DNA of 64,000 nucleotides from Alteripontixanthobacter maritimus (GCF_003340475.1 NZ_QBKA01000002.1:1373501-1437500), one strand, 5' to 3'; counted from the stretch's first letter, positions 26,343 through 35,265 are shown. The notes: generated by a model not told the origin, from the letters alone. Numbers and translations: made by a program.

Positions 26343-28658
26343 ATGCCTGAAAACCTATCCATGCCGCCGAACGCTCCTGCCCAGCAGGATGTGCCGCCTT
26401 ATGCGGCGATGCTGAACGCGCCGCAGCGGGAGGCGGTGCTGACCACGGATGGCCCGGTGCTGATGCTGGCGGGAGCGGGTACCGGCAAGACTGCGGCGTT
26501 GACAGCACGGCTTGCGCATCTGGTCGCCATGCGCCTCGCTTGGCCAAGCGAAATCCTGTGTGTCACATTTACCAACAAGGCCGCCCGTGAAATGCGCGAG
26601 CGGGTCGGGCGGCATATCGGCGATGCGGTGGAAGGTATGCCGTGGCTTGGTACGTTCCATTCGATCGGCGCCAAGATGTTGCGCCGCCATGCAGAGCTGG
26701 TGGGTCTGCAGTCGAATTATACCATCATCGACACGGACGATCAGTTGCGTCTGCTCAAACAGATGATCCGCGACAAGGACATCGACGAAAAGCGCTGGCC
26801 ACCGCGCCAGCTGGCTGGCTTGATCGACCGCTGGAAGAACCGCGGCCTAAATCCGCCCGATCTGGGTGAGGTGGAAAACGAAAGTTACGCCAACGGTCTG
26901 GGGCAGGAGATGTACACTGCCTATCAGGACCGGCTGAAGGCCTTGAACGCCTGCGATTTTGGCGACTTACTGCTGCACATGCTGAACATTCTGCGCCGCG
27001 AACCCGAGGTGCTGAAGCAATATCAGAAACGCTTCAAATATATCCTGGTGGACGAGTATCAAGATACCAACCAGGTGCAGTATTTGTGGCTGAGGCTGCT
27101 GGCGCAGGAGCGCAAGAATATCTGCGTGGTGGGTGATGACGACCAGTCCATCTACAGCTGGCGCGGCGCTGAAGTGGCTAATATCCTTAAGTTCGAGAAG
27201 GATTTCCCCGGCGCCAAGGTGGTCAAGCTGGAACAGAATTACCGTTCTACCAAACCAATCCTGGCCGCCGCATCCGGCCTGATCGATGCCAACAGCCAGC
27301 GACTAGGCAAGGAACTGTGGACCGAACAGGAGGGCGGCGACAAGCTACGTGTGATCGGCGTTTGGGACGCGCCTGAAGAAGCCCGCAGGGTTGGCGAGGA
27401 AATCGAGCGTCTGGAACGCGAAGGCGCTTCGTTGGACGAAATCGCAATTCTCGTACGCGCGCAGTACCAAACGCGGGAGTTTGAGGACCGCTTCATCCAG
27501 ATCGGTCTGAACTACCGGATCATCGGTGGCTTCCGCTTTTACGAACGTGCCGAGATCCGCGATGCGCTGGCCTATCTGCGGGTCATCGCCCAGCCGCAGG
27601 ACGATCTTGCGTTCGAACGGATTTACAATCAGCCCAAGCGCGGTCTGGGTGCAAAGACATTGGAGAAGATGCACCAGCACGCCCGCGCCACCGGGTTGCC
27701 GCTCGCGGCGGCTTCGTTGCAACTGGCTGACAGCGACGAACTGCCCAAACGTGCGGCCAACACCATCGGCGGGCTGATGCGGCAATTCCTGCACTGGCGC
27801 GAATTGTCCGAGCAGATGTCGCCTGCCGAACTCCTCCGGACCGTGATGGACGAGAACGGCTATAACGAGATGCTGGAGAAGGAGAAATCCGCCGACAGCG
27901 CCGGACGGCAGGAGAACATTTCCGAACTGGCCCGCGCGATGGAGGAATATCCCACGCTGGGCGATTTCCTCGAACATGTTTCGCTGGTGATGGAAAACGA
28001 CCGCGCCAATGAAGGTGAAAAGGTCACCATCATGACCATGCACGCGGCCAAGGGGCTAGAGTTTGACAACGTATTCCTGCCCGGATGGGAGGAAGGCGTC
28101 TTTCCCAGCCAGCGCGCAATCGACGAAGGCGGGCTCGCCAGTCTGGAAGAAGAACGCAGGCTGGCCTACGTCGCGATCACCCGGGCCAAGCGCAAATGCA
28201 CGATCCTGCATGCGGCAAACCGGCGGATTTACGGGCAGTGGACCAGCTCCATTCCCAGCCGCTTCGTCGACGACCTGCCGGATGAGCATTACGATGCCGA
28301 AACGACCATGAGCGGCGGTGCATCCCTATGGCGTGCCAACTGGTCGGAAAGCGACGATCCGTTCGCCCATGTCAGCGCCGCCCGCCCTGACAAATCAAGC
28401 GCACGCGGTCCGGGGTGGCAGCGCGCCCTTGCTACTGGCTATGAAACAAAGCAACCGCGCATCGCAGAAAGCCGCCGCAGCGCCGCCAGCTTCGCAGCCA
28501 AACCGCGCAGCGATGTCGCCGTCGGCGCAAAGGTGTTTCACGACAAGTTCGGCTACGGGTTTGTAATGGATCAGGACGGCAACAAGCTGGAAATCGAATT
28601 CGAGAACAGCGGTTTGAAGCGCGTCGTGGACAGCTTCGTAACACTGGCTGAAGATTAA
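26343..28658 (+). CDS. uvrD: UvrD/Rep/PcrA family DNA helicase
   Basis: ATP-dependent 3'-5' superfamily 1 helicase for nucleotide excision and mismatch repair. The 771-residue product holds Walker A GAGTGKT (44-50), the FTNKAAREM motif Ia, VDEYQDTN (motif II), GDDDQSIYSWRGA (motif III), the LEQNYRS motif IV, MTMHAAKGLEFDNVF (motif V) and VAITRAK (motif VI). The C-terminal VFHDKFGYGFV segment is the PcrA/UvrD Tudor-like end. The ATG at 26343 is favoured; 26361 is an alternative. Neither has a clear ribosome site. Confidence 0.94.
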   Translation: MPENLSMPPNAPAQQDVPPYAAMLNAPQREAVLTTDGPVLMLAGAGTGKTAALTARLAHLVAMRLAWPSEILCVTFTNKAAREMRERVGRHIGDAVEGMPWLGTFHSIGAKMLRRHAELVGLQSNYTIIDTDDQLRLLKQMIRDKDIDEKRWPPRQLAGLIDRWKNRGLNPPDLGEVENESYANGLGQEMYTAYQDRLKALNACDFGDLLLHMLNILRREPEVLKQYQKRFKYILVDEYQDTNQVQYLWLRLLAQERKNICVVGDDDQSIYSWRGAEVANILKFEKDFPGAKVVKLEQNYRSTKPILAAASGLIDANSQRLGKELWTEQEGGDKLRVIGVWDAPEEARRVGEEIERLEREGASLDEIAILVRAQYQTREFEDRFIQIGLNYRIIGGFRFYERAEIRDALAYLRVIAQPQDDLAFERIYNQPKRGLGAKTLEKMHQHARATGLPLAAASLQLADSDELPKRAANTIGGLMRQFLHWRELSEQMSPAELLRTVMDENGYNEMLEKEKSADSAGRQENISELARAMEEYPTLGDFLEHVSLVMENDRANEGEKVTIMTMHAAKGLEFDNVFLPGWEEGVFPSQRAIDEGGLASLEEERRLAYVAITRAKRKCTILHAANRRIYGQWTSSIPSRFVDDLPDEHYDAETTMSGGASLWRANWSESDDPFAHVSAARPDKSSARGPGWQRALATGYETKQPRIAESRRSAASFAAKPRSDVAVGAKVFHDKFGYGFVMDQDGNKLEIEFENSGLKRVVDSFVTLAED

Positions 28659-28709
28659 AGCGTTTTAGGGCCCCCGGTCGGCGCTTCAGGACCGCCGAAC
28701 CGTATGGTG

Positions 28710-30185
28710 TCAGGTTGCCTTGAAGCCGAGGAAGTCCGGTACCGGGCCGTTCCAGTCGCCAGCTTCGCCTTTGTCGGCGGGAGGCACTGTACCACCACCC
28801 TTGCGCGGCTTTGGCGTTTCATTCCGCTCTGTCCGAGGTTTCCGCTTGGGCTGATCGTCGCGCTTAGGCTGGTCGTCACGCGCCGGCTGCTGCGTAGAGC
28901 TGTCTTCTGCAGGGCGATCCGCTGAGCGGGCGTTGTTTCGGCGAGCACGGCGAGGTTTCTCAGCCCTGTCAGTGTCATCGCCAGCTTTGCTGTCGTGTGG
29001 CTTGCGATCGGCCTTGGGCTTCTCACCCTTGCCGGAGCCCTTTGGACCGTCGGCCAGTTCAACACGGATATCGTCTTTGCCAAACGTGGGAATTGCGCCC
29101 TCGGTCAGCTTTTCGATGTTCTCGATGGCTTCAGCGTCGGCGTCGGTAACTAGTGTGAACGCGCGGCCCGTGGCCCCTGCCCGGCCAGTACGGCCGACCC
29201 GGTGAACATAGTCGTCCGGATGCCAGGGCGCGTCATAATTGAACACGTGGCTCACACCCTTGATGTCCAGCCCGCGCGCGGCCACGTCGCTCGCGACAAG
29301 AATGTTGATCTCGCCGGACTTGAACCGGGCAAGCTCCTGCTGCCGGGTCGCCTGATCGATGTCGCCATGGATTTCGCCGCTCTTGAAACCGTCGCGCTGC
29401 AAGCTTTTGTTGAGGTCGCGCACGGTTGTCTTGCGGTTGGAAAACACAATCGCGGTTTCGACATGGTCGTTGCGCAGCAGCCAGCGCAGAGTGTCCGCCT
29501 TCTGCCGCGGCTTCGTAAGTACCTTGAACGCGGTAATGTTCTTGTTCGTGCTGGCCGCGCGGCTGACTTCGATCTGTTTCGGGTTGGTCAGAAACTTGTC
29601 AGCCAGCTTCTTGATCGGTGGCGGCATGGTGGCGGAAAACAGCATTGTCTGCCGCGCTTCGGGCAGCTTGTCACAGATAAATTCGATGTCCGGGATGAAG
29701 CCCATGTCGAGCATCCGGTCGGCTTCATCGATGACCAGCAATTCGCACCCATTGAGCATGATCTTGCCGCGTTCGAACAAGTCCATCAGGCGGCCCGGCG
29801 TGGCAATTAGCACATCGACACCTTCGTCCAGCGCCTTCACCTGGTCGCCCATCTGCACGCCGCCGATCAGCAGCGCCATCTTCAGATCGTGGTTGCTGCC
29901 GTACTTTTCGAAATTCTCGGCCACCTGAGCAGCCAGTTCGCGGGTCGGTTCCAGGATCAGCGAACGCGGCATCCGTGCCCGGCGGCGGCCGCTGGCCAGC
30001 ACGTCGATCATGGGAAGTACGAAGCTGGCAGTCTTGCCGGTGCCCGTCTGTGCAATCCCGATGAGATCCTTCATCATCAGCACGGCGGGAATGGCTTCGG
30101 CCTGGATCGGCGTAGGCTCGGTATAGCCAGCGGTTTCAACCGCTTGCAGCAATTTGTCGGATAGGCCGAGGTCGGCAAAGTTCAT
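28710..30185 (-). CDS. rhlE: DEAD-box ATP-dependent RNA helicase (RhlE type)
   Basis: RNA helicase that acts on ribosome assembly or RNA decay. The 491-residue product contains the Q motif (YTEPTPIQ), motif I AQTGTGKT (45-52), PTRELAAQV, the DEAD box in LVIDEADRMLDMG, motif III SAT and motif VI HRVGRTGRAG. Beyond about residue 375 there is a long basic, Lys/Arg/Asp-rich low-complexity tail that is probably disordered and binds RNA. RhlE is inferred from the core; other DEAD-box subfamilies with similar tails cannot be excluded. Confidence 0.9.
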   Translation of the reverse strand: MNFADLGLSDKLLQAVETAGYTEPTPIQAEAIPAVLMMKDLIGIAQTGTGKTASFVLPMIDVLASGRRRARMPRSLILEPTRELAAQVAENFEKYGSNHDLKMALLIGGVQMGDQVKALDEGVDVLIATPGRLMDLFERGKIMLNGCELLVIDEADRMLDMGFIPDIEFICDKLPEARQTMLFSATMPPPIKKLADKFLTNPKQIEVSRAASTNKNITAFKVLTKPRQKADTLRWLLRNDHVETAIVFSNRKTTVRDLNKSLQRDGFKSGEIHGDIDQATRQQELARFKSGEINILVASDVAARGLDIKGVSHVFNYDAPWHPDDYVHRVGRTGRAGATGRAFTLVTDADAEAIENIEKLTEGAIPTFGKDDIRVELADGPKGSGKGEKPKADRKPHDSKAGDDTDRAEKPRRARRNNARSADRPAEDSSTQQPARDDQPKRDDQPKRKPRTERNETPKPRKGGGTVPPADKGEAGDWNGPVPDFLGFKAT

Positions 30186-30322
30186 ATGTCGGTAGTGTCC
30201 GGATTGGGGGGCGGAGCATGACGGTATGGAACCATCTGCCGTCCGCCCGGATTCAGGACACGGATTCGCCGCGCCCTATCAGCCCGGCGCGCCTGCGCGC
30301 AAACGTACGCGAAGTCAAGGAA

Positions 30323-30886
30323 TCACTGACGGACAGCCACCAGCCGGACCATTTCCGCCACATCGCATTTGGCCCCGGAACGCGATTGCAACATGTCACG
30401 ACCGGCGCAAACCAGCCCATCGGAATTGCGCTCGACATAAAAGCCGGAATAGAAATCCCTGGCCCGGCAAGCTTTGTCCAGATGCACCCCGACCAGCCCC
30501 CTATTGCGCAGGAACAGCACCAGCTTGTTGTCATTCCCGGGTTGGACACCGGCAATCGAGGTTACCGGCAAGCATTTGCCCATCTTCTGTTGCCGTAAGC
30601 GCGTTTGATTGACGGGTTGGGCCGATTGCGCATCCAAATCGCGTCGACCGGTTGAACGGCGTGGCGAGATGCGCACGATCACACGGCGCTGGATACGTAT
30701 CTGGTACGTCTTCGGCTCTTGCTCCAACGGCACGAGCGACATCATGCCCTTGGGTTTGCCCTGCGCGCGGATCGCTTCTTCCTTCGGGGCAAACTGTCGC
30801 TCCCGCCCGCCATCGGGGGCCGAAACGCCAACCGGCGCCATCAGGGCCACCAGCGGTGCCAGCAAAAGGGATGAGAATGCTATCAT
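30323..30886 (-). CDS. exported hypothetical protein, sphingomonad type
   Basis: The start at 30886 (MIAFSSLLLAPLVALMAPVG) gives a 187-residue product with a signal peptide of about 22 residues. The mature part has a basic middle (ISPRRSTGRRDLD) and a C-terminal domain with CLPVTSIAGVQPGNDNKLVL, then DKACRARDFYSGFY and GLVCAGRD. Its four Cys could form disulfides in the periplasm. I do not recognise a named family. Longer frames reach 30991 but would put the signal sequence inside the protein. It diverges from the FAD oxidase gene. Confidence 0.7.
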   Translation of the reverse strand: MIAFSSLLLAPLVALMAPVGVSAPDGGRERQFAPKEEAIRAQGKPKGMMSLVPLEQEPKTYQIRIQRRVIVRISPRRSTGRRDLDAQSAQPVNQTRLRQQKMGKCLPVTSIAGVQPGNDNKLVLFLRNRGLVGVHLDKACRARDFYSGFYVERNSDGLVCAGRDMLQSRSGAKCDVAEMVRLVAVRQ

Positions 30887-31031
30887 GAAAGGGTCTGAAA
30901 GCCTTTGCCTCGCGTGGGCGCCATTGCCGTGTCCCGCCGCTATAGGCCCGGGCATTGAATGCGGGCTTAACTGACAGTCGGGCCATTGCAAGGCTGGCGT
31001 GAAGACTGCACATCATGGCAAAGGTAGCTGC

Positions 31032-32480
31032 ATGACGAACTCCGACGAATTCCTGCTCGCGGCCAGCGAAATACTGGGACCAAAGGGTCTGACACGCGAC
31101 ACGGCGGCGATGGCTCCATGGCTGACGGATTGGCGCGGGCGTTTCACCGGACGCGCGCTGGCTCTGGCCTCACCAGCGGATACCGGGGAAGTGTCGCAAC
31201 TGGTGCAGCTTTGCGCGCAGCATTGTGTCCCGATCGTCCCACAGGGCGGCAATAGCGGGATGTCAGGCGGTGCCACTCCCGATGAGAATGGCAATGCGGT
31301 GTTGCTGTCCCTTCGCCGAATGAACGCCATTCGCGAATTGGATACGGGCGACATGACCGCGACCTGCGAGGCTGGTGTGATCCTGCAAACCTTGCAGGAG
31401 GCAGCGGCAGACGAGCGGTTGCGCTTTCCCCTGACACTGGGCGGCAAGGGATCGGCCACGATCGGCGGACTGATATCGACCAATGCCGGGGGTACGCAGG
31501 TGCTGCGCCACGGATCGATGCGCGCGCAGGTGCTTGGGCTGGAAGCGGTAATGCCCGACGGCGCCGTGTTCGACGCTTTGACGCCGCTGAAAAAAGACAA
31601 TCGCGGCTTCGATCTGAAACAGCTGTTGATCGGATCGGAAGGCACGCTTGGCATCGTGACCGCCGCAACCTTGCGTCTGCTACCGGAAATTGGTGAGCGC
31701 ACCGTATGCTGGGCGGGATGCGAAACCATTGCGCAGGCTCGCGATTTGCTCGTTCATTGCGAGCGGGAACTGGGCGATCTGATGGAAGGCTTCGAAGTCA
31801 TGCCAGCTCACAGCCTCGCCGCGGTGCTCGATCATTTGCCGGACGCGCGCAACCCGCTTGGCACCAAGCATCCGTGGAACGCGCTCATCGAATGGGTAGT
31901 GCCCCGGTCCGCAGAAACCGGCCTTGCCGCGAAGGTGGAGGCTGTGCTGGAAAGCGCCTTAGACGCAGGGCTGCTGACCGACGCGGCGATCGCCGCAAAT
32001 GAGACGCAGGCCGACAGCTTCTGGCTGCTGCGCGATACGATCGCCCCTGCGGAGCGAGCGATCGGCCCGGCGATGCAGCACGATATTTCCGTCCCCCCAG
32101 CACAGATGGCACGGTTCATCGAGGATGCGGTCCCCCAGGTGGAAGCGCGTTTCCCCGGTACGACGGCAGTGGCATTCGGTCATCTGGGTGATGGCAATGT
32201 CCACTTCCACGTACTGGCCCCGAAAGGCGCGGCGGCAGGGTTGTGGGAACGGACGGAAGGCAAGACAATCAGCATGTTCGTCCACGACCTTGTTACCAGA
32301 TGGCATGGTTCGATCAGCGCCGAACATGGCATCGGCCAGATGAAGCGTGATGAATTGGCGCGTCTGGGCGATCCGGTGGCGCTTGCCCTGATGCGGCGCG
32401 TGAAGAACGCGCTCGATCCGCAAGGGTTGTTCAATCCCGGCAAGCTCGTGCCGGTTGCACCGGGCGCAGGCAGCGACTAA
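31032..32480 (+). CDS. FAD-binding oxidoreductase (GlcD / D-2-hydroxyacid dehydrogenase type)
   Basis: Flavoprotein of the VAO/PCMH fold, 482 residues from the ATG at 31032, which has AAAGG upstream. The FAD domain shows VPQGGNSGMSGG (about residue 78) and GGKGSATIGGLISTNAGG, plus the LLIGSEGTLGIVT motif. The C-terminal FAD-oxidase domain ends with GHLGDGNVHFH, SAEHGIGQMK and NPGKL. These are the marks of D-lactate, glycolate (GlcD) and D-2-hydroxyglutarate dehydrogenases. The exact substrate cannot be told. No glcE or glcF gene accompanies it, which favours a single-subunit D-2-hydroxyacid dehydrogenase. Confidence 0.85.
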   Translation: MTNSDEFLLAASEILGPKGLTRDTAAMAPWLTDWRGRFTGRALALASPADTGEVSQLVQLCAQHCVPIVPQGGNSGMSGGATPDENGNAVLLSLRRMNAIRELDTGDMTATCEAGVILQTLQEAAADERLRFPLTLGGKGSATIGGLISTNAGGTQVLRHGSMRAQVLGLEAVMPDGAVFDALTPLKKDNRGFDLKQLLIGSEGTLGIVTAATLRLLPEIGERTVCWAGCETIAQARDLLVHCERELGDLMEGFEVMPAHSLAAVLDHLPDARNPLGTKHPWNALIEWVVPRSAETGLAAKVEAVLESALDAGLLTDAAIAANETQADSFWLLRDTIAPAERAIGPAMQHDISVPPAQMARFIEDAVPQVEARFPGTTAVAFGHLGDGNVHFHVLAPKGAAAGLWERTEGKTISMFVHDLVTRWHGSISAEHGIGQMKRDELARLGDPVALALMRRVKNALDPQGLFNPGKLVPVAPGAGSD

Positions 32481-32552
32481 AGCGCGCCCTTCCCCGGCAT
32501 CCCGCATCTGCTTCACTGCCACCCATTCACCTCCTGTATGACGGAGACGACC

Positions 32553-33335
32553 ATGGCCAGCGCGCCGCAAACGCAACCGCAACTTCCTTTGTTCTACAAC
32601 GATCTCGTTCCGCTCAACAGCAAGGAACATCGCGGCTTCCATAGCCGAACGGTCGATTCCGCCCCGTGGCTGGCAAAACAGCACGCCATCCCATTGACGG
32701 CCGATGAATTCATTCAGGCGCAGCGTCATTTCCCAATCGTATTTTCTTCGGGCGACAATCCCCTGCCATTGGCTCTGATGGGTCTGAACGAAGGCGTGAA
32801 CACCTTCCTCGACGATAACGGGAAGATTACCGAACCCGTCTATATGCCCGCTTACATTCGCCGCTACCCGTGGCTGCTGGCGAAGCTTACGAACGACACC
32901 GATGAACTTTCGCTTTGCTATGATCCGACCTGCGAAGCGATCGGTGACTTCAAGGAAGGCGAGCCGCTTTTCGATGACAAGGGCGAAGCGTCCGAGGCGA
33001 CCAAGGGCGTGCTCGACTTCTGCGAGAAGTTCGAACAGTCCGGCGCGCGAACCAAGCAATTCATGGAAGAACTGACATCGCGCGAATTGCTGATGGAAGG
33101 CGAAGTTTCAATCCAGGCGGGCGGCGATGACGCCAAGCCGTTCCTCTATCGCGGTTTCCAGATGGTCAATCAGGAAAAACTGAACGAACTGGATGACGAG
33201 ACCATCCTTACCTTCCACAAGAACGGCATTCTGGCGCTTTGCCAAGCGCACCTCATGTCGCTCGACGTGATGCGGAGCATTTTCCAGCGGCAGCTCGATC
33301 AGGGCAAAGGCCCAAAAGCTGACGCCAAGACCTGA
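32553..33335 (+). CDS. SapC family protein
   Basis: A 260-residue cytosolic protein from the ATG at 32553 (MASAPQTQPQ, preceded by GGAG at good distance; an upstream ATG at 32538 lacks one). It has the SapC pattern: LPLFYNDLVPLNSKEH at the start, IVFSSGDNPLPLALMGL in the middle and YIRRYPWLLA. SapC-type proteins are named after a Campylobacter S-layer secretion gene, but the biochemical role is unknown and no S-layer gene is near. It follows the FAD oxidase by 72 bases in the same direction. Confidence 0.85.
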   Translation: MASAPQTQPQLPLFYNDLVPLNSKEHRGFHSRTVDSAPWLAKQHAIPLTADEFIQAQRHFPIVFSSGDNPLPLALMGLNEGVNTFLDDNGKITEPVYMPAYIRRYPWLLAKLTNDTDELSLCYDPTCEAIGDFKEGEPLFDDKGEASEATKGVLDFCEKFEQSGARTKQFMEELTSRELLMEGEVSIQAGGDDAKPFLYRGFQMVNQEKLNELDDETILTFHKNGILALCQAHLMSLDVMRSIFQRQLDQGKGPKADAKT

Positions 33336-33363
33336 TTGTACTGGGATACCAGTCACATAAAAT
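33336..33363 (+). promoter_or_regulatory. candidate sigma-70 promoter of the small RNA
   Basis: TTGTAC (33336-33341) and TAAAAT (33358-33363) are spaced 16 bases apart and match the vegetative -35/-10 consensus at four and five of six positions. Transcription would start near 33370, immediately before the first hairpin of the candidate RNA. The -35 element starts right at the end of the SapC gene. Confidence 0.45.
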
Positions 33364-33369
33364 TGGAAA

Positions 33370-33540
33370 TGTCGGCCCGGCCGCGGACTTGAACCGCGCC
33401 GGGCCGATACTTATATTCATGGTGTCCGGGTGGTACCGCCCTCATGGTCCATCCGGCATGGTGCGCCCTTCCCCCCTTTAGGCGCACCACCTCCCTGAAC
33501 CTTGGCCGCCCTGCGCATTCGCGTAGGGCGGTTTTTTCTT
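33370..33540 (+). ncRNA. candidate structured small RNA with C-rich loops
   Basis: Between a promoter-like sequence and a strong terminator lie about 170 bases that code no convincing protein but fold into four separate hairpins. The stems are 33372-33407 (TCGGCCCGG with CCGGGCCGA), 33426-33456 (CCGGGTGG with CCATCCGG), 33460-33488 (GGTGCGCC with GGCGCACC) and the terminator stem. The loops and linker are C-rich (GCCCTCAT, CTTCCCCCCTTTA, CACCTCCCTG), like anti-Shine-Dalgarno trans-acting RNAs of other alphaproteobacteria. I do not recognise it as SRP RNA, 6S RNA, tmRNA or RNase P RNA. An alternative is a long 3' UTR of the SapC gene. Confidence 0.5.
33506..33540 (+). terminator. strong intrinsic terminator of the candidate small RNA
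   Basis: CCGCCCTGCGC (33506-33516), a four-base loop, GCGTAGGGCGG (33521-33531, one mismatch) and six Ts (33532-33537) make a textbook Rho-independent terminator on the plus strand. It converges with the N-formylglutamate amidohydrolase gene. Confidence 0.85.
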
Positions 33541-33576
33541 TATAGTTCCGCATTTTATGATGCAACTCTCGAACAA

Positions 33577-34590
33577 TTATTCGGCGGCAAGCGGATAGGG
33601 GCGACCAGACATAGCAGCCATCTCGCTGGCCAATTCCCGCACCAGCCCCGCTATGATCCTGGCGACAGAAGACAGGCGTGGTCCGGGTTCGCTCAAACGA
33701 CTGTCCAGGTAAGCGCTCCTGCAGACTTCCAGCTGGATCGCGTGGATATTCCGGCGCGGTGCGGCATGGCGATCCAGTACATATCCGCCAGCATAGGGTC
33801 TGTTGTGTGCTGCCAGACGCTCCTGCCGCGCCAGATATTGCATCGCCTTGGCGACCAGTGCCCCGTCAGCCGATGCTCCGAACCGGTCGCCAACCACCCA
33901 TTCCGCAGCGCTTTGCCCAATATGCGCTGATTTCAGCGGCGGCATGGAATGACAATCGATGAGCAGCGCCCCTCCCCAATGATCGCGGATACGTTCGAGC
34001 GCGCCGGACAAGGCCCGGTGATACGGGCGGTGCGTTTCCGAAACGCGTGCCTCGACTTCTGAAGCGCTCAGCGGTTTGCGCCATATTTCACCGTGCCCGG
34101 CCATACGGCGTGGGATCAACCCCAACCCGCTGCGCGCGCGACGGTTCAGGCCTTCCAACCGGCTTGCGTTGTCGCTCTTCTCCGGCCTGCCACCGCTTAC
34201 CATGCCCCAATCCATATCCTCGACCGCACGGTTCAGATCGATGATTGCTCTGGGTGTATGCGCGATCAGCAACGGCGCCCCGGTAGCTTTGGCGACCTCG
34301 TGTGCAACCAGGTCCATGTACCTATCTTCCAGCCTTAGCTTCGCATCGTCAGGCCGGCGCATATTTGCGGTAATCTGGTCCGGATAAGTGCGGCCGGCAT
34401 GGGGTACCGCCAGCAACACCGGTACAGCGGGAATTGCAGCCATTTCAAGCATGAATGGCTCGGCTGCCAGTCCGGTTCGCACAGAATGCGCAGGAGACTG
34501 CGACTCGTCGTCCAATTTGCCATCATCATTCAACACCCTCCGGTGCTGCCCATACCGGCATGTGATGTCAAAGCGTAGCGACGGGTTCAT
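33577..34590 (-). CDS. N-formylglutamate amidohydrolase family protein
   Basis: Zinc-dependent amidase family that splits N-formyl-L-glutamate to glutamate and formate in one form of histidine breakdown. The 337-residue product has LAVPHAGRTYP, EDRYMDLVAHEVA, DLNRAVEDMDWG and the LLIDCHSMPP metal-ligand segment, matching FGase-like proteins. No hut genes are in the window, so the physiological substrate is uncertain. An in-frame ATG further in (MLEMAAIPAVP) could be the real start; the 46-residue N-terminal extension has no recognisable domain. Confidence 0.82.
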   Translation of the reverse strand: MNPSLRFDITCRYGQHRRVLNDDGKLDDESQSPAHSVRTGLAAEPFMLEMAAIPAVPVLLAVPHAGRTYPDQITANMRRPDDAKLRLEDRYMDLVAHEVAKATGAPLLIAHTPRAIIDLNRAVEDMDWGMVSGGRPEKSDNASRLEGLNRRARSGLGLIPRRMAGHGEIWRKPLSASEVEARVSETHRPYHRALSGALERIRDHWGGALLIDCHSMPPLKSAHIGQSAAEWVVGDRFGASADGALVAKAMQYLARQERLAAHNRPYAGGYVLDRHAAPRRNIHAIQLEVCRSAYLDSRLSEPGPRLSSVARIIAGLVRELASEMAAMSGRPYPLAAE

Positions 34591-34631
34591 TGTCAGCGAC
34601 TTGTTAAATGGTTGGGGGTATAGGCGCGGAC

Positions 34632-35021
34632 ATGACCGAACCTGCCCCCTTACGCATACTCCTTGCCGAAGACGATGAATCCATGCGCATCTATCTTGCG
34701 CGTGCCTTGGAACAGGCGGGCTATGCCGTGCAATCGGTCGATCGCGGGACAGCGGCGATACCGTTGCTGGAAAGCGAAAGTTTCGACCTGCTATTGTCGG
34801 ACATCGTCATGCCGGAAATGGATGGCATCGAACTGGCGCAGAAATGTAACGAGCTGAGCCCGCGCACCAAAGTCATGTTCATTACGGGTTTCGCCGCCGT
34901 CAGTCTGAAAGCGGGGCAGGAACAGCCCAACGCCAAGGTGCTGTCGAAGCCGTTTCACCTGCGCGATCTGGTGGCAGAGGTCGACCAGTTGTTTTCCGAA
35001 CAGCGGCAGGCCACCCTCTGA
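34632..35021 (+). CDS. cpdR: cell-cycle response regulator CpdR
   Basis: Single-domain receiver that, when unphosphorylated, delivers substrates such as CtrA-pathway proteins to the ClpXP protease. The start at 34632 (MTEPAPLRIL) gives 129 residues. The acidic pocket is Glu13-Asp14-Asp15, the phosphorylation site is Asp57 in LLSDIVMPEMDGIEL, and the conserved MFITGFAAV and VLSKPFHLRDLV segments set CpdR apart from general receivers. There is no output domain. Its presumed kinase CckA is also in this window. Confidence 0.9.
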   Translation: MTEPAPLRILLAEDDESMRIYLARALEQAGYAVQSVDRGTAAIPLLESESFDLLLSDIVMPEMDGIELAQKCNELSPRTKVMFITGFAAVSLKAGQEQPNAKVLSKPFHLRDLVAEVDQLFSEQRQATL

Positions 35022-35190
35022 TCCGGTATCACATTATTGCTGACTTTCCTTACGTGCCTGCCCGGCCTCTGACGGCAGGGCTTGCGCAGGTTAGAGCATC
35101 CCGCTAGGTGGCGCGCCTGCCGCGTTTACACCGCAGGCAGAACCGAACCGCCGGCATCAACCGGACCGGTAAGGGTACAAGCGAAAGCGT

Positions 35191-35265
35191 GGGCGTATAG
35201 CTCAGTGGTAGAGCACTGTGTTGACATCGCAGGGGCCGGGAGTTCAACTCTCTCTACGCCCACCA
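35191..35265 (+). tRNA. tRNA-Val (anticodon GAC)
   Basis: The 7-base acceptor stem GGGCGTA pairs with TACGCCC. The D-arm has GCTCAGTGGTAGAGC, the anticodon stem-loop is CTGTG-TTGACAT-CGCAG with anticodon GAC, and the T-arm contains GTTCAAC. The CCA end is encoded (35263-35265). It decodes valine GUC/GUU codons and sits alone between cpdR and icd. Confidence 0.95.

Noticed and set aside
33370-33410. tRNA-like T-loop (TTCAAGT with a 5-pair stem) on the minus strand
   Set aside because: It is a by-product of the GC-rich hairpin; there are no D-arm, anticodon arm or acceptor-stem features around it, so it is not a tRNA or tmRNA piece that can be supported.
33353-33565. 70-codon minus-strand frame over the candidate small RNA
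   Set aside because: No ribosome site, composition follows the hairpin arms, and a strong plus-strand terminator lies inside it.
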